From: Prevotella sp. UBA1705
Lineage (GTDB): Bacteria > Bacteroidota > Bacteroidia > Bacteroidales > Bacteroidaceae
Assembly: GCA_002317385.1 (NCBI GenBank)
Contig: DCJH01000067.1
Coordinates: 34,438-98,437 of the forward strand
Length of the DNA stretch: 64,000 bases
Direction: 5' to 3'
Shown piece after piece: positions 16,259-24,287 of this stretch. The notes beneath the pieces are model-generated. The model was not told the DNA's origin, did not search any database, and worked only from the letters and a program-made list of their open reading frames with translations. Numbering within the stretch: the first letter of the stretch is position 1; each line of letters begins with the position of its first letter. The position numbers and the translations under genes are program-made.

Positions 16259-18853
16259 TTACTTTGTCACATTCGCTATCGTCGCAATCATCGCGGCGAT
16301 GCTGGCCATACCGGTACCGAGACTCATGGTTTCGGCGATGCTCATCTTGCGGGAGATCTTGCTGGGAACGACGATCTCGCAGCCCGGTTGAATCTTTGCG
16401 CCCTGGCTCACCTTACCCACCATGCCGTTCATATAGATGATATAGGCACCTCTCTTGCGGGCATTCTGGGAGAAGCCGCCGGCGGTGTTGATGTAATACT
16501 TGGCGTTGCGGCCCTTCTCGTAGGCCACGGTGTTGGGATACATCACCGCGCCGTTGATCTTCACCGTAGCGGTATATTGCGGCAGGATGAGGCGGTCGCC
16601 GGCCCGCAGTATGACGTTGGCATCGCTGTTGGGATTGGCCATAGCCTTGTCGAGCTCGATACCCACGGGGAAGGTGTTGGGTATCTCGAACTTCTGCAGC
16701 TGGGTAGAGGTGGCCTGCTGACTCATCTGCTGGATGTTTCCGGCATTGTTGCTGCTGGCGGCCAGCTCGAGCAACTGCTGCTGCAACTGCTCCTGCTGCA
16801 TCTTCAGGGCTGCCTGCATGCGGGCTTTCTCGGCCTCATTGGGCACGCGCTCCAGGCGGGCGCCCTTGATATAGGCCTGACCCGTGGCACCGCCAGCCAT
16901 CTGGAGCAGGTCGGTGAGGCGGGCATTGCGCTTGGGCAGGGTATAGTTGCCGGCAAACATCACCTCGCCTTCTATCGAGACATTCTGCTGCTCGGAGTAG
17001 GCCGGACTCTTGCGGATGTACACTTCATCAAACGGCATGAGCACGAATCCGGGCTGCCCGTCGACCACGAAACCGTCTTTCAGGGCGAAACTATAGGTCT
17101 TGGCGATGATGCTGTCGGTGGTGAGGGCTTTCGGATTGTTCACTCTGCGGGCCACATCTACCTTGACCGTCGAGGCCGTCTCCTTCAGACCACCGGCCTG
17201 AAGCACGAAGTCTTCGAGGGTTTCATTGTCTGCATACTTGTAGATTCCGGGATATTGCACCTCGCCGTGGATGGTGATGGTGCGCTCGGTCATGGCCACA
17301 TCTTTGCTCGGGATGAAGAGCACGTCGTTCTCTTTCAATGGGATGTCGGCCACCCGACCGCTCATGATGCCTTCCACATCAACGCTCACCACCTCTAAAG
17401 TGCGGTCGGTCTTCATGCGGTGCATCACGGCTCGATTTGTGAAGGCGGCCTCGGTGAGTCCCTCGGCGTGCTGGATGAGCGTGCGAACGCTATTGATGTT
17501 GTCGCCCAACTGGTACATACCCGGGCGGAACACGGCACCCTTCACCTCCACGGTGTTCTGATAGCGGGGCAGGATAGAGTCTACACTCACGCTGTCGCCG
17601 TCGGCAATGCGGAAGCTGCTCATGTCGAACTCCTCTACATTGAATACGGCATACTCGCGCCCTGTCTTGCGATTCACGCGCACGGCCTTGGTATAGGCAT
17701 CGCCGGCAAAGCCTCCGGCATAGCGCAGCAGGCTCTCAATGCTCTCGTTTTTCTTCATTTCGTAGAACATCGGGCGCTTCACTTTACCCGTGATGTTCAC
17801 CAGACAGTCGTAGGGGCCTACGATAATCACGTCACCATCGGCCAGTCTCACGTTGCCCGTCATCTTGCCATTGAGGATATAATCGTAGATGTCGCACATG
17901 CTCACCAGTCGGTTGTGGCGATAGATCTTGATGTTGCGCAGGGTTCCCAAGTCGTTGGTTCCGCCGGCCATATATAGTGCATGAAACACGCTGGCAAAGG
18001 CCGAGAGGGTGTATGTGCCCGGCGTCTTCACCTCACCCATTACGTTTATCGAGATGGTGCGGGTCTGACCGAGCGAAATCTTGATGTTGCTGCTCTGATA
18101 GCGGGCGCCGAGCATGCTGCGGATGCGGGCGTTGGCCTGTGCCACGGTGAGCCCACTCACCTGGATAGGACCGAAGTTCTCGATCACGATGTCGCCGTCG
18201 GGCGATACCGAAGTGTCGAAAGTCTTCTGCGAAGCACCATATACATCGATAATCACGGCATCGCCGGGCCCCAGCCTGTAGTTCTGCGGCGTGGCGATAT
18301 TCATGGCCGGTTCAAAGGTCAGGTCCTTGTTGTTGAAGATGTCGCGGCCAAAGACCTTGTGGCGGTCCTTGTCCTTCTTTTCGAGCATCTGGCGCAACAT
18401 CTGCAGCGAGTCGGCCGGAGTCATCATACCCAACTCGACCTGCATCTGCTGGAAGTCAGACCCGTTCTCGTCGTAGGTCTGGCTCCAGCGGGCATTGTCC
18501 TGTATGCGCTGCGAGGTGGTGGCATTGCGCAACTGCTCCTGCTGCTGCGTCTTCTGCTTGTCATAGTCCTTTCCGTTGTTGGTGCGCATGCGGTTGTCGG
18601 TGGTGGTCTTCTCGCTCACCGTCCCCAGTCCGGCACCGTTGGCCTGACGCTCATACTTCTTGCGCACGCGCCTTATCTGCGTGATGTCTACGCCGTTCTG
18701 CATCAGTTTGGTCACAATCTGCGCCTGCGATGTGCCCCGTGCCACCTCTTTCTGAACGAATTCGGCTACCTGGGAGTCGGTCATGCCACTTTGGGCCCAC
18801 ATGCCCGACGGGCACAGGACAACCAACATGATACCTATAATGAGTTTCTTCAT
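16259..18853 (-). CDS. SLBB-domain polysaccharide export protein (Wza-like)
   Basis: An 864-residue protein, first in the capsule operon. Signal peptide (1-21, ending MWAQ; no lipobox). Residues about 22-120 are Gln/Lys/Arg-rich and poorly structured. The polysaccharide export (poly_export) motif LGPGDAVIIDVYGASQ begins near residue 193, followed by a series of SLBB domains, recognisable by repeated motifs such as GEVKTPGTY, GKVKRPMFY, GAVFRPGMY, GEVQYPGIY and GEVMFAGNY, at least five. A hydrophobic segment near the C terminus may cross the outer membrane. It is much longer than Escherichia coli Wza. GC-rich base use matches the flanks rather than the glycosyltransferase cassette downstream. 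Confidence 0.92.
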   Translation of the reverse strand: MKKLIIGIMLVVLCPSGMWAQSGMTDSQVAEFVQKEVARGTSQAQIVTKLMQNGVDITQIRRVRKKYERQANGAGLGTVSEKTTTDNRMRTNNGKDYDKQKTQQQEQLRNATTSQRIQDNARWSQTYDENGSDFQQMQVELGMMTPADSLQMLRQMLEKKDKDRHKVFGRDIFNNKDLTFEPAMNIATPQNYRLGPGDAVIIDVYGASQKTFDTSVSPDGDIVIENFGPIQVSGLTVAQANARIRSMLGARYQSSNIKISLGQTRTISINVMGEVKTPGTYTLSAFASVFHALYMAGGTNDLGTLRNIKIYRHNRLVSMCDIYDYILNGKMTGNVRLADGDVIIVGPYDCLVNITGKVKRPMFYEMKKNESIESLLRYAGGFAGDAYTKAVRVNRKTGREYAVFNVEEFDMSSFRIADGDSVSVDSILPRYQNTVEVKGAVFRPGMYQLGDNINSVRTLIQHAEGLTEAAFTNRAVMHRMKTDRTLEVVSVDVEGIMSGRVADIPLKENDVLFIPSKDVAMTERTITIHGEVQYPGIYKYADNETLEDFVLQAGGLKETASTVKVDVARRVNNPKALTTDSIIAKTYSFALKDGFVVDGQPGFVLMPFDEVYIRKSPAYSEQQNVSIEGEVMFAGNYTLPKRNARLTDLLQMAGGATGQAYIKGARLERVPNEAEKARMQAALKMQQEQLQQQLLELAASSNNAGNIQQMSQQATSTQLQKFEIPNTFPVGIELDKAMANPNSDANVILRAGDRLILPQYTATVKINGAVMYPNTVAYEKGRNAKYYINTAGGFSQNARKRGAYIIYMNGMVGKVSQGAKIQPGCEIVVPSKISRKMSIAETMSLGTGMASIAAMIATIANVTK

Positions 18854-18924
18854 TATGTTTCGGAAATATGTTTAAATGCTGTCAAAATAACTATTTTTTC
18901 CTAAAATTATTGCTGTTTATACTG

Positions 18925-18932
18925 CAAAGTTA
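18925..18932 (-). promoter_or_regulatory. -7 box of the capsule operon
   Basis: The minus strand reads TAACTTTG, 71 bases upstream of the export gene ATG. No NusG-like antiterminator gene or invertible promoter repeat was seen next to it, unlike many Bacteroides capsule loci. Confidence 0.65.
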
Positions 18933-19003
18933 CAATATTTTCGGGAAAAGACGGGCTAATGCGGTGGTTTCGTATGGAAAGAACCATGCTGCCCACCCTC
19001 CGC

Positions 19004-20548
19004 TCACTTGCTGAGCGGGGTGCGGGTGGGGTATTGGGCATTGTATTTTTTCAACTTCCGAAAGAGGCGTTTCTTGAGTTTGGCCGCCCGCTGAGGCTCT
19101 TTCTCTGCCAGGTTGTCTACCTCGCCGATGTCGCGCCTCACGTTGTAGAGCTCGGCCTTGTCGTATCGCCAGTAGTAGATGAGGTGGTAGTCGCCCTGCA
19201 TAATGGATGAAGTGGGGCCGTAGCCGTCCTTCTCGCTGATGCCGGTAGTCCACAGATGTGGGTAGTGCCACACGATCTCGCGCTCCCGATGAAGCCCCGG
19301 GTTGCGCAGCAGGTCTACGAAACTTCGTCCGTCTACGTGCTGACTGGTCTTCGCATGCTTCACGCCCGCCATCTCGACAATGGTGGGATAGAAGTCTTCT
19401 ATCATCACTCGGTTGTCGTTGGTGGTGCCGCCGCGGGTCACTCCGGGCCAGTAGACCAGCATCGGCTCGTGGATGCCGCCCTCGAGGGCCGACCCCTTGC
19501 CGCCACGGGCAGGATAGTTTTGGTCGTAGTTGGCGCGCCCCTGACGGATGCTGATGGCCTGACCGCCGTTGTCCGACATAAATATAATGATGGTGTTGCG
19601 GGCCACCTCGGGACGGGCCTCCAGATAGTTCATGATGTCGCCCAGACTCTTGTCCATGCCCTCGATGAGCGCGGCATGGTTGATTTCCTGCCGGTTGAGC
19701 GGGGCTCGGAGCATGGCGTCGTAGGTGCCCTGGCCGTTGGCGTCCATATAGTTCTTCGTAAACCGCTCATCGGGACTATAGGGCGCGTGGATGGCATAGT
19801 GCGACATGTAGAGGAAGAACGGCTGATGGTTGGCGATGGGGCGGTCGAGCGCCTTCAGCGCCTCGATGGTGAGCGCCTCGGTGAGGAATGTTCCCTTGGC
19901 GTAATATTGCTCCAGTCCGCTCACGTGGAAGTCGCCTTTGCCATAGTCTTCCTGCGCCAGATAGCTGGCCGGAGCACCGTTTGCCCCGCCCGCAATGTTC
20001 ACTTCGAAGCCGAAGTTGATGGGATTCTCGCCTGCCGTGGTCTGCGCGCCGAAGTGGGCCTTGCCGCAGTGGATGGTGAAGTAGCCGTGGTCTTTCAGCA
20101 CCTGGGGCAGGGCGGTGATGAGCGTAGACAGGTGTCGGTTGTGCAAGTCGCTCACGGTGTCGGGCTGTATGCCGTTGCAGTTCCAGTCGGGCGGCGTAAT
20201 CTCGCGGTCCTTGGCATCGGTCTGCTCATTGTATTTTAGCGTCCAGTTGGTCACGCGGTGGCGTGCGGCGTTCATGCCCGAGAGCAGTGAGCAGCGCGAC
20301 GGCGACGACACGGCACAGGCGTAGGCCTGCGTAAACTTCACGCCCTGGGCGGCCAGCCGCTCCATGTTGGGGGTGCGATAGCGCTCGTTGAGTAGAGTCT
20401 TTTCTTTGTAGAAGGGCACAGAGGTCTCCTGCCACCCCATGTCGTCTACCAGAAAAAGGATGATGTTGGGTCGGTTGGTGGTCTGCGCCTGACAGATGGC
20501 GGCGGCTCCGGCGGCCACGCCAAATAATACGGTTACTCTCTTGTTCAT
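19004..20548 (-). CDS. Ser-type sulfatase
   Basis: A 514-residue secreted S1-type sulfatase. Signal peptide 1-21 (ICQAQ), then RPNIILFLVDDMGWQETSVPF with the metal-binding Asp pair. The maturation motif is SSPSRCSLLSG near residue 79: the first residue is Ser, not Cys, so it is a Ser-type enzyme whose Ser must be oxidised to formylglycine by an anaerobic sulfatase-maturing enzyme. HCGKAHFG, MSHYAIHAPY and FMSDNGG supply further active-site residues. It would remove sulfate from glycans in the periplasm or at the surface. It lies upstream of the capsule operon with its own promoter; the stop codon is inside a small hairpin (CCGCTCA/TGAGCGG). Substrate unknown. Confidence 0.9.
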   Translation of the reverse strand: MNKRVTVLFGVAAGAAAICQAQTTNRPNIILFLVDDMGWQETSVPFYKEKTLLNERYRTPNMERLAAQGVKFTQAYACAVSSPSRCSLLSGMNAARHRVTNWTLKYNEQTDAKDREITPPDWNCNGIQPDTVSDLHNRHLSTLITALPQVLKDHGYFTIHCGKAHFGAQTTAGENPINFGFEVNIAGGANGAPASYLAQEDYGKGDFHVSGLEQYYAKGTFLTEALTIEALKALDRPIANHQPFFLYMSHYAIHAPYSPDERFTKNYMDANGQGTYDAMLRAPLNRQEINHAALIEGMDKSLGDIMNYLEARPEVARNTIIIFMSDNGGQAISIRQGRANYDQNYPARGGKGSALEGGIHEPMLVYWPGVTRGGTTNDNRVMIEDFYPTIVEMAGVKHAKTSQHVDGRSFVDLLRNPGLHREREIVWHYPHLWTTGISEKDGYGPTSSIMQGDYHLIYYWRYDKAELYNVRRDIGEVDNLAEKEPQRAAKLKKRLFRKLKKYNAQYPTRTPLSK

Positions 20549-20602
20549 GAGTGGTTAGAATCGTTAAATTGTTTTGCGGTGATGTTTTTTCATGTAAGTG
20601 CG

Positions 20603-20610
20603 CAAAGTTA
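20603..20610 (-). promoter_or_regulatory. -7 box of the sulfatase gene
   Basis: The minus strand reads TAACTTTG, 54 bases upstream of the sulfatase ATG. Confidence 0.6.
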
Positions 20611-20776
20611 TACATTTTTCTGCACTTCCCCGCATCTTTTCCAATTAATTAACGTGGCGGAACCGTGGCCTGCCGAGCACCTTGTCGTATTCCCGTTGGG
20701 TTGTTTCTTGGTCTCCCCAATGATATATTTTCGAGCCCCACAATCACCCAAGGAAACCAGCAACAGGGTAATCTGC

Positions 20777-20863
20777 ATGTCATTATGAAATGCGGAGCGT
20801 TTCTTATGTCATGGGCTCTGAGGCTGAGAAATATGTCATTATGAAAAGTTCTATGTCATTATG
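20777..20863. repeat. Three copies of ATGTCATTATG
   Basis: Identical 11-base words start at 20777, 20833 and 20853; the first two continue with AAA. Spacings are 56 and 20 bases. Non-coding; purpose unknown. Confidence 0.65.
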
Positions 20864-20907
20864 TTATCAAGCCGGAGAGGTTTTGCCATGCCAGGTGCTA
20901 TGCCTTC

Positions 20908-20945
20908 CGGCGGTGCGGACATGCACGGGACATGTCCCTACAGAG
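20908..20945. repeat. 38-bp inverted repeat, left copy
   Basis: Its reverse complement matches 21119-21156 at 36 of 38 positions by eye. The core reads GCGGACATGCACGGGACATG and runs on to CCCTAC. Related shorter copies are at 60522 and 60613. Confidence 0.85.
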
Positions 20946-21007
20946 CAATCATATAATCTGTTGTAACTTGTTGATAATCAAGGTAGGTGTAGATACTTCT
21001 GAAATAA

Positions 21008-21085
21008 GGTACTAATCGCCTTTAGATTAGTACCTTATTGCCTTGCCGTAAGTACCTAATCGTCTTGCCTTTAGTACCTTGTTTC
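21008..21085. repeat. 22-bp-register array, locus A
   Basis: Units start at 21008, 21030, 21052 and 21074, exactly 22 bases apart. They begin GGTACTAATCG, GTACCTTATTG, GTACCTAATCG and GTACCTTG. The first two units also form a perfect 14-bp inverted repeat (21003-21016 with 21026-21039, AATAAGGTACTAAT). Confidence 0.85.
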
Positions 21086-21118
21086 AGCGGGGGGCAGTAT
21101 CGGATGGAAATGCGTGGG

Positions 21119-21156
21119 CTCAGTAGGGACATGCCCCGTGCATGTCCGCACCGCCG
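21119..21156. repeat. 38-bp inverted repeat, right copy
   Basis: Partner of 20908-20945; core GTAGGGACATGCCCCGTGCA. The two copies enclose 173 bases that contain array A, a 249-base unit in all, like a miniature inverted-repeat element. Confidence 0.85.
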
Positions 21157-21431
21157 CATGGCCCTCCACATCGATAGTCGTTCCACCCATTTTTCTTTCA
21201 TTTTGCGCAGCCTTTGGTGTCCTTAATTCCTCGCTGTGCGAGGCTTAGTGTCCCTTAAAAGAGGGAGCTACACGTCTGAATATTTTGTGCCATCTGTGGA
21301 CAGCCCAGTTCTTTGTCCACAGAAAAACAGGAGAAACAATAGGCATGGCCGTCCCATTTGACCGCAGATAGCAGGTTGCTGAAGGGGCGGTGGCGAGTGC
21401 TTTGCCCATCTGTCGTTACAAAAAACACCAT

Positions 21432-21476
21432 GCGGCCTGCCACGTTCCGGGTATTCCGGAGTTGGTGGCAGGCCGC
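21432..21476 (-). terminator. Terminator of pdxST
   Basis: GCGGCCTGCCAC at 21432-21443 pairs perfectly with GTGGCAGGCCGC at 21465-21476; on the minus strand six T follow a few bases later. Confidence 0.85.
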
Positions 21477-21553
21477 GAATGATTAATAAGACAGTGAATA
21501 TTCAATCTGTGGAGCGCTCCCTAACCCATAGCATGATGCGCTCCAGCAATGCG

Positions 21554-22096
21554 CTATCCGCACATTTTCAGGAAATATTCGTGTATACGGGTATCCTCGT
21601 TGAGCTCGGGATGAAAAGAGGTGACGAGCTGTTTGTCCTGCCGTGCGGCCACGATATGGCCGTCGACGGTAGAGAGCACGTCGACGTCGGAGCCCACACC
21701 GGTGATATACGGCGCACGGATGAAGGTCATGGTAAACGGCCCGATGCCCTTGAAATCGTGGTGCGCCACAAAGCTTCCCAGCTGCCGGCCGTAGGCGTTG
21801 CGCTTCACGTCGATGTGCATGGTGCCGAGATGGCTGTGGTCGAGCATGATGAGCCCAGCGCAGGTACCGAATACCGGCAGACCTTTCTCGATGGCTTCGG
21901 TCACCGGCTGCTGTAGTCCGAGCTCGCGGATGAGCCTGAGCATCGTGGTGCTCTCGCCTCCGGGGATGATGAGTCCGTCCTTGGGCTGCTGCCAGTCGGC
22001 CAGGTTGCGCACGAGAAACGACTCCACGCCCAGCCTCTCGAGCATCTGCTGGTGCTCGGCAAAGGCTCCTTGCAATGCCAATATCGCTATTCTCAT
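21554..22096 (-). CDS. pdxT: Pyridoxal 5'-phosphate synthase glutaminase subunit
   Basis: A 180-residue class-I-type glutaminase (PdxT family). It hydrolyses glutamine and passes ammonia through the PdxS ring for PLP synthesis from ribose 5-phosphate and glyceraldehyde 3-phosphate. Visible motifs: IPGGESTTM near residue 46, the nucleophile elbow [10 protein letters not shown] (Cys near residue 78) and the His/Glu of the triad in [16 protein letters not shown] near residue 163. The length is normal for the family. Its ATG overlaps the pdxS stop by 4 bases, so the two are translationally coupled, as expected for subunits of one complex. Confidence 0.96.
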   Translation of the reverse strand: MRIAILALQGAFAEHQQMLERLGVESFLVRNLADWQQPKDGLIIPGGESTTMLRLIRELGLQQPVTEAIEKGLPVFGTCAGLIMLDHSHLGTMHIDVKRNAYGRQLGSFVAHHDFKGIGPFTMTFIRAPYITGVGSDVDVLSTVDGHIVAARQDKQLVTSFHPELNEDTRIHEYFLKMCG

Positions 22097-22965
22097 TTGC
22101 CGCGCTCTGCCATGAGGAGTTGAATCTCGCTCTCGTTGATGCCCACCATGGCCTCGCCCAGGTCCTCGCTCAGGGCGGCCAGCATCTCCGGTTTGTCGTA
22201 GTTGGTCACGGCCTTCACGATGGCCTGCGCGCGCTTCTCGGGGTTGCCGCTCTTGAAGATGCCGCTACCCACGAACACGCCCTCGGCTCCGAGCTGCATC
22301 ATCAGGGCTGCGTCGGCAGGCGTGGCCACGCCACCGGCAGCGAAATTTACTACGGGCAGCTTACCGTTCTCGTGTACATACTGCACCAACTCATAGGGCA
22401 CGCGCAACTGTTTGGCTGCCTCGTAGAGCTCGTCGGTGCTCATCGACACCAGTCGGCGCATCTCACTCTGCATCATGCGCATGTGGCGCACGGCCTGAAT
22501 CACGTCGCCCGTGCCCGGCTCACCCTTGGTGCGGATCATCGTGGCGCCCTCATTCACGCGGCGCAAGGCCTCGCCCAGGTCTTTGGCACCGCATACGAAC
22601 GGCACCTTGAACTGGCGCTTGTCAATGTGATACACGTCGTCGGCCGGAGAGAGCACCTCGCTCTCGTCGATATAGTCTATCTCGATGGCCTCCAATATCT
22701 GGGCCTCCACAAAGTGGCCGATGCGGCATTTGGCCATCACGGGGATGCTCACGGACTCCTGAATGCCCTTGATCATCTTGGGGTCGCTCATGCGCGACAC
22801 GCCGCCAGCGGCACGGATGTCGGCCGGAATGCGCTCCAGCGCCATCACTGCACAGGCTCCTGCTGCCTCGGCTATGCGGGCCTGCTCGGGGGTTGTCACG
22901 TCCATGATTACACCGCCCTTGAGCATCTGTGCCAGGTTGCGGTTGAGAGTAGTTCTGTCTTCCAT
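22093..22965 (-). CDS. pdxS: Pyridoxal 5'-phosphate synthase lyase subunit
   Basis: A 290-residue (beta/alpha)8 synthase subunit, full length for PdxS. It forms the dodecameric core that condenses ribose 5-phosphate, glyceraldehyde 3-phosphate and ammonia to PLP. The conserved start [33 protein letters not shown] has the catalytic Asp; the two active-site Lys are in [10 protein letters not shown] (near 80) and [11 protein letters not shown] (near 148). It has its own promoter just after the terminator of the ThiD-AraC gene. This is the DXP-independent route; a gene of the other route, pdxA, is also in the window. Confidence 0.97.
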   Translation of the reverse strand: MEDRTTLNRNLAQMLKGGVIMDVTTPEQARIAEAAGACAVMALERIPADIRAAGGVSRMSDPKMIKGIQESVSIPVMAKCRIGHFVEAQILEAIEIDYIDESEVLSPADDVYHIDKRQFKVPFVCGAKDLGEALRRVNEGATMIRTKGEPGTGDVIQAVRHMRMMQSEMRRLVSMSTDELYEAAKQLRVPYELVQYVHENGKLPVVNFAAGGVATPADAALMMQLGAEGVFVGSGIFKSGNPEKRAQAIVKAVTNYDKPEMLAALSEDLGEAMVGINESEIQLLMAERGK

Positions 22966-22998
22966 TTGTCTTGTGTTTAAGTTTTATATTTTATGCCA

Positions 22999-23006
22999 CA
23001 AAACTA
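22999..23006 (-). promoter_or_regulatory. -7 box of pdxST
   Basis: The minus strand reads TAGTTTTG, 33 bases upstream of the pdxS ATG. It lies just past the U-run of the preceding terminator hairpin, so its -33 region falls inside that hairpin. A regulator binding there could affect both. Confidence 0.6.
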
Positions 23007-23011
23007 TATAT

Positions 23012-23040
23012 AAAAAAAGGAACGGGAAAGCGTCCGTTCC
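23012..23040 (-). terminator. Terminator of the ThiD-AraC fusion gene
   Basis: GGAACGG and CCGTTCC (23019-23025 and 23034-23040) form a 7-bp stem, followed on the minus strand by seven T. It separates the fusion gene from pdxST. Confidence 0.8.
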
Positions 23041-23072
23041 TATATCGTAAAATATTGTTCTGAAAAACACAA

Positions 23073-24155
23073 CTATGCCAACCGACTGCGATAGTCGTTG
23101 GGCGAGCAGCCCTGATGGGCGCTGAAAAACTTGCTGAACATGGCCAGCGAGGAGAAACCGAGCTTTGCGGCCACCTCGCTCACGGTAAGGCGCGACGAGC
23201 AGAGGAGGCTTTCCGACTCCTTCATGAGGTAGTCGTCGATGACCTGTTTGGGCGTTTTTGCCACCACCTGCGCAGTGATTCGGTTGAGGTATCTCGGCGT
23301 GATGGCCAGCCGGTCGGCGTAGAATGCCACGTCGTGGGCCGTGCGATAGTGGGCCGCGATGAGCGTCATCAACTGGTTGTAGAGGTCGGCCGGTCGGTGG
23401 CTCTGGCTGTTGGCTTCCACCGCATAGACCACCTGACTGTGCAGATAGTCGTGGGCCAGGCGTATGGCCGTGGCCATGTCGTCGCCCAAAGCCAGTCGGG
23501 TGGCGATGGCCGAAGATAGCGCTCCGCCCACGCCGTGACGCTGCCAGCCCTCGGTGTTCTGTGAGGTGAAAAACTGTCTGAGACCCTGTCCGTAGAGCAG
23601 GGCAGTGAGGCGGCCCTCCACCTGATGTCCGCCACGCAGCAAAACAGCCCTGGCCCCCATCTCCGTCAGGGCTTCGGCGGCGGTCAACATGTCGTCGTCC
23701 GACTGGATGGTGCGCCCCAGGAGCAGCTCGGCCTCGTTGCAGCGCAGGAGCAGGAGCGTGGCCTCGGGGATGAGTTCGCGGCGCCAGGCCTCGATGGCCT
23801 CGTCGGAGAGGATGCGGCGGCCGCGCGAGGTGACGATGCCCGGAACGAGCACTATCTGCGGGCAACCTATGATTTCATGCTTCAAGGCACGTATGGTGGC
23901 GGCGTCGCGCACCATGCCCACCTTCACGGCGCGGGGATGATGGTCGTCGATGATGGCCTTCACCTGTCCCGCAACCATGTCGCGCGGCAGGTCGAGCAGG
24001 CTCTGAATGCCGCCGCTGTCCTGCACGGTCACGGTGGTGACAGCCGTCAACGCGTTGCCGCCCAAGGCCGTGATGGTCTTGATGTCGGCCTGAATACCGG
24101 CGGCGCCCGTATTGTCAGACCCCGTGATGCTGAGCACTGGAGTGAGCAGTTTCAT
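23073..24155 (-). CDS. ThiD-like kinase domain fused to AraC DNA-binding domain
   Basis: A 360-residue fusion. Residues 1-250 are a ribokinase-fold domain of the ThiD group (hydroxymethylpyrimidine/phosphomethylpyrimidine or pyridoxal kinases): VLSITGSDNTGAAGIQADIKT at the N terminus, TVTVQDSGGIQ, and a C-terminal loop GVGGALSSAIA. In ThiD the loop is normally GTGCT with a catalytic Cys; here that Cys is Gly. Residues about 262-360 are an AraC-type helix-turn-helix pair (LTVSEVAAKLGFSSLAMFSKFFSAHQGCSPNDYRS). I chose the ATG at 24155: a -7 box ends 4 bases before it. The gene is directly upstream of pdxST. Most likely a ligand-sensing regulator of B6 (or thiamine) genes, inferred from fusion, lost residue and context; weak kinase activity is not excluded. 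Confidence 0.85.
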   Translation of the reverse strand: MKLLTPVLSITGSDNTGAAGIQADIKTITALGGNALTAVTTVTVQDSGGIQSLLDLPRDMVAGQVKAIIDDHHPRAVKVGMVRDAATIRALKHEIIGCPQIVLVPGIVTSRGRRILSDEAIEAWRRELIPEATLLLLRCNEAELLLGRTIQSDDDMLTAAEALTEMGARAVLLRGGHQVEGRLTALLYGQGLRQFFTSQNTEGWQRHGVGGALSSAIATRLALGDDMATAIRLAHDYLHSQVVYAVEANSQSHRPADLYNQLMTLIAAHYRTAHDVAFYADRLAITPRYLNRITAQVVAKTPKQVIDDYLMKESESLLCSSRLTVSEVAAKLGFSSLAMFSKFFSAHQGCSPNDYRSRLA

Positions 24156-24159
24156 GGTG

Positions 24160-24167
24160 CAAAGATA
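24160..24167 (-). promoter_or_regulatory. -7 box of the ThiD-AraC gene, leaderless
   Basis: The minus strand reads TATCTTTG, then four bases, then ATG. With a start point about 4-7 bases after the box, the mRNA has little or no leader. An upstream in-frame ATG at 24212 would lie before the promoter and is rejected. Confidence 0.75.
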
Positions 24168-24202
24168 GTGATTCCACCACAGAATATTAGAGATTTTATC
24201 AT

Positions 24203-24243
24203 CAAAAAACAACTGTTACGGTGCAAAATATTCACCATAACAG
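24203..24243 (-). terminator. Terminator of the two-component operon
   Basis: CTGTTACGGTG (24213-24223) pairs with CACCATAACAG (24233-24243) with one G-T-type mismatch; TTGTTTTTTG follows on the minus strand. It lies after the histidine kinase stop at 24288. Confidence 0.7.
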
Positions 24244-24287
24244 CTGTTCTATCCTGTACCGAGGTCTTCGAAGTCATGCGATAGCGT

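Larger units (their letters stand above)
20549..21431. other. Long repeat-rich intergenic region between sulfatase and pdxT
   Basis: No convincing gene. It holds the sulfatase promoter, three copies of ATGTCATTATG (20777, 20833, 20853), a pair of 38-bp inverted repeats (20908-20945 and 21119-21156) and, between them, a 22-bp-register array (21008-21085). Short reading frames here have no homology that I recognise and run through repeats. Confidence 0.7.

Noticed and set aside
16208..17398. 396-residue open frame on the plus strand
   Set aside because: Opposite-strand shadow of the SLBB export gene, His/Leu/Gly-rich, typical of antisense frames in GC-rich DNA.
4127..18853. Phase-variable capsule promoter
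   Set aside because: I looked for inverted repeats flanking the promoter at 18925 and for a recombinase or UpxY-like gene; none was seen.
21255..21443. Small Cys-containing open frame near the pdxT terminator
   Set aside because: Its start lies in the terminator hairpin of pdxST, and no promoter or family support was found.
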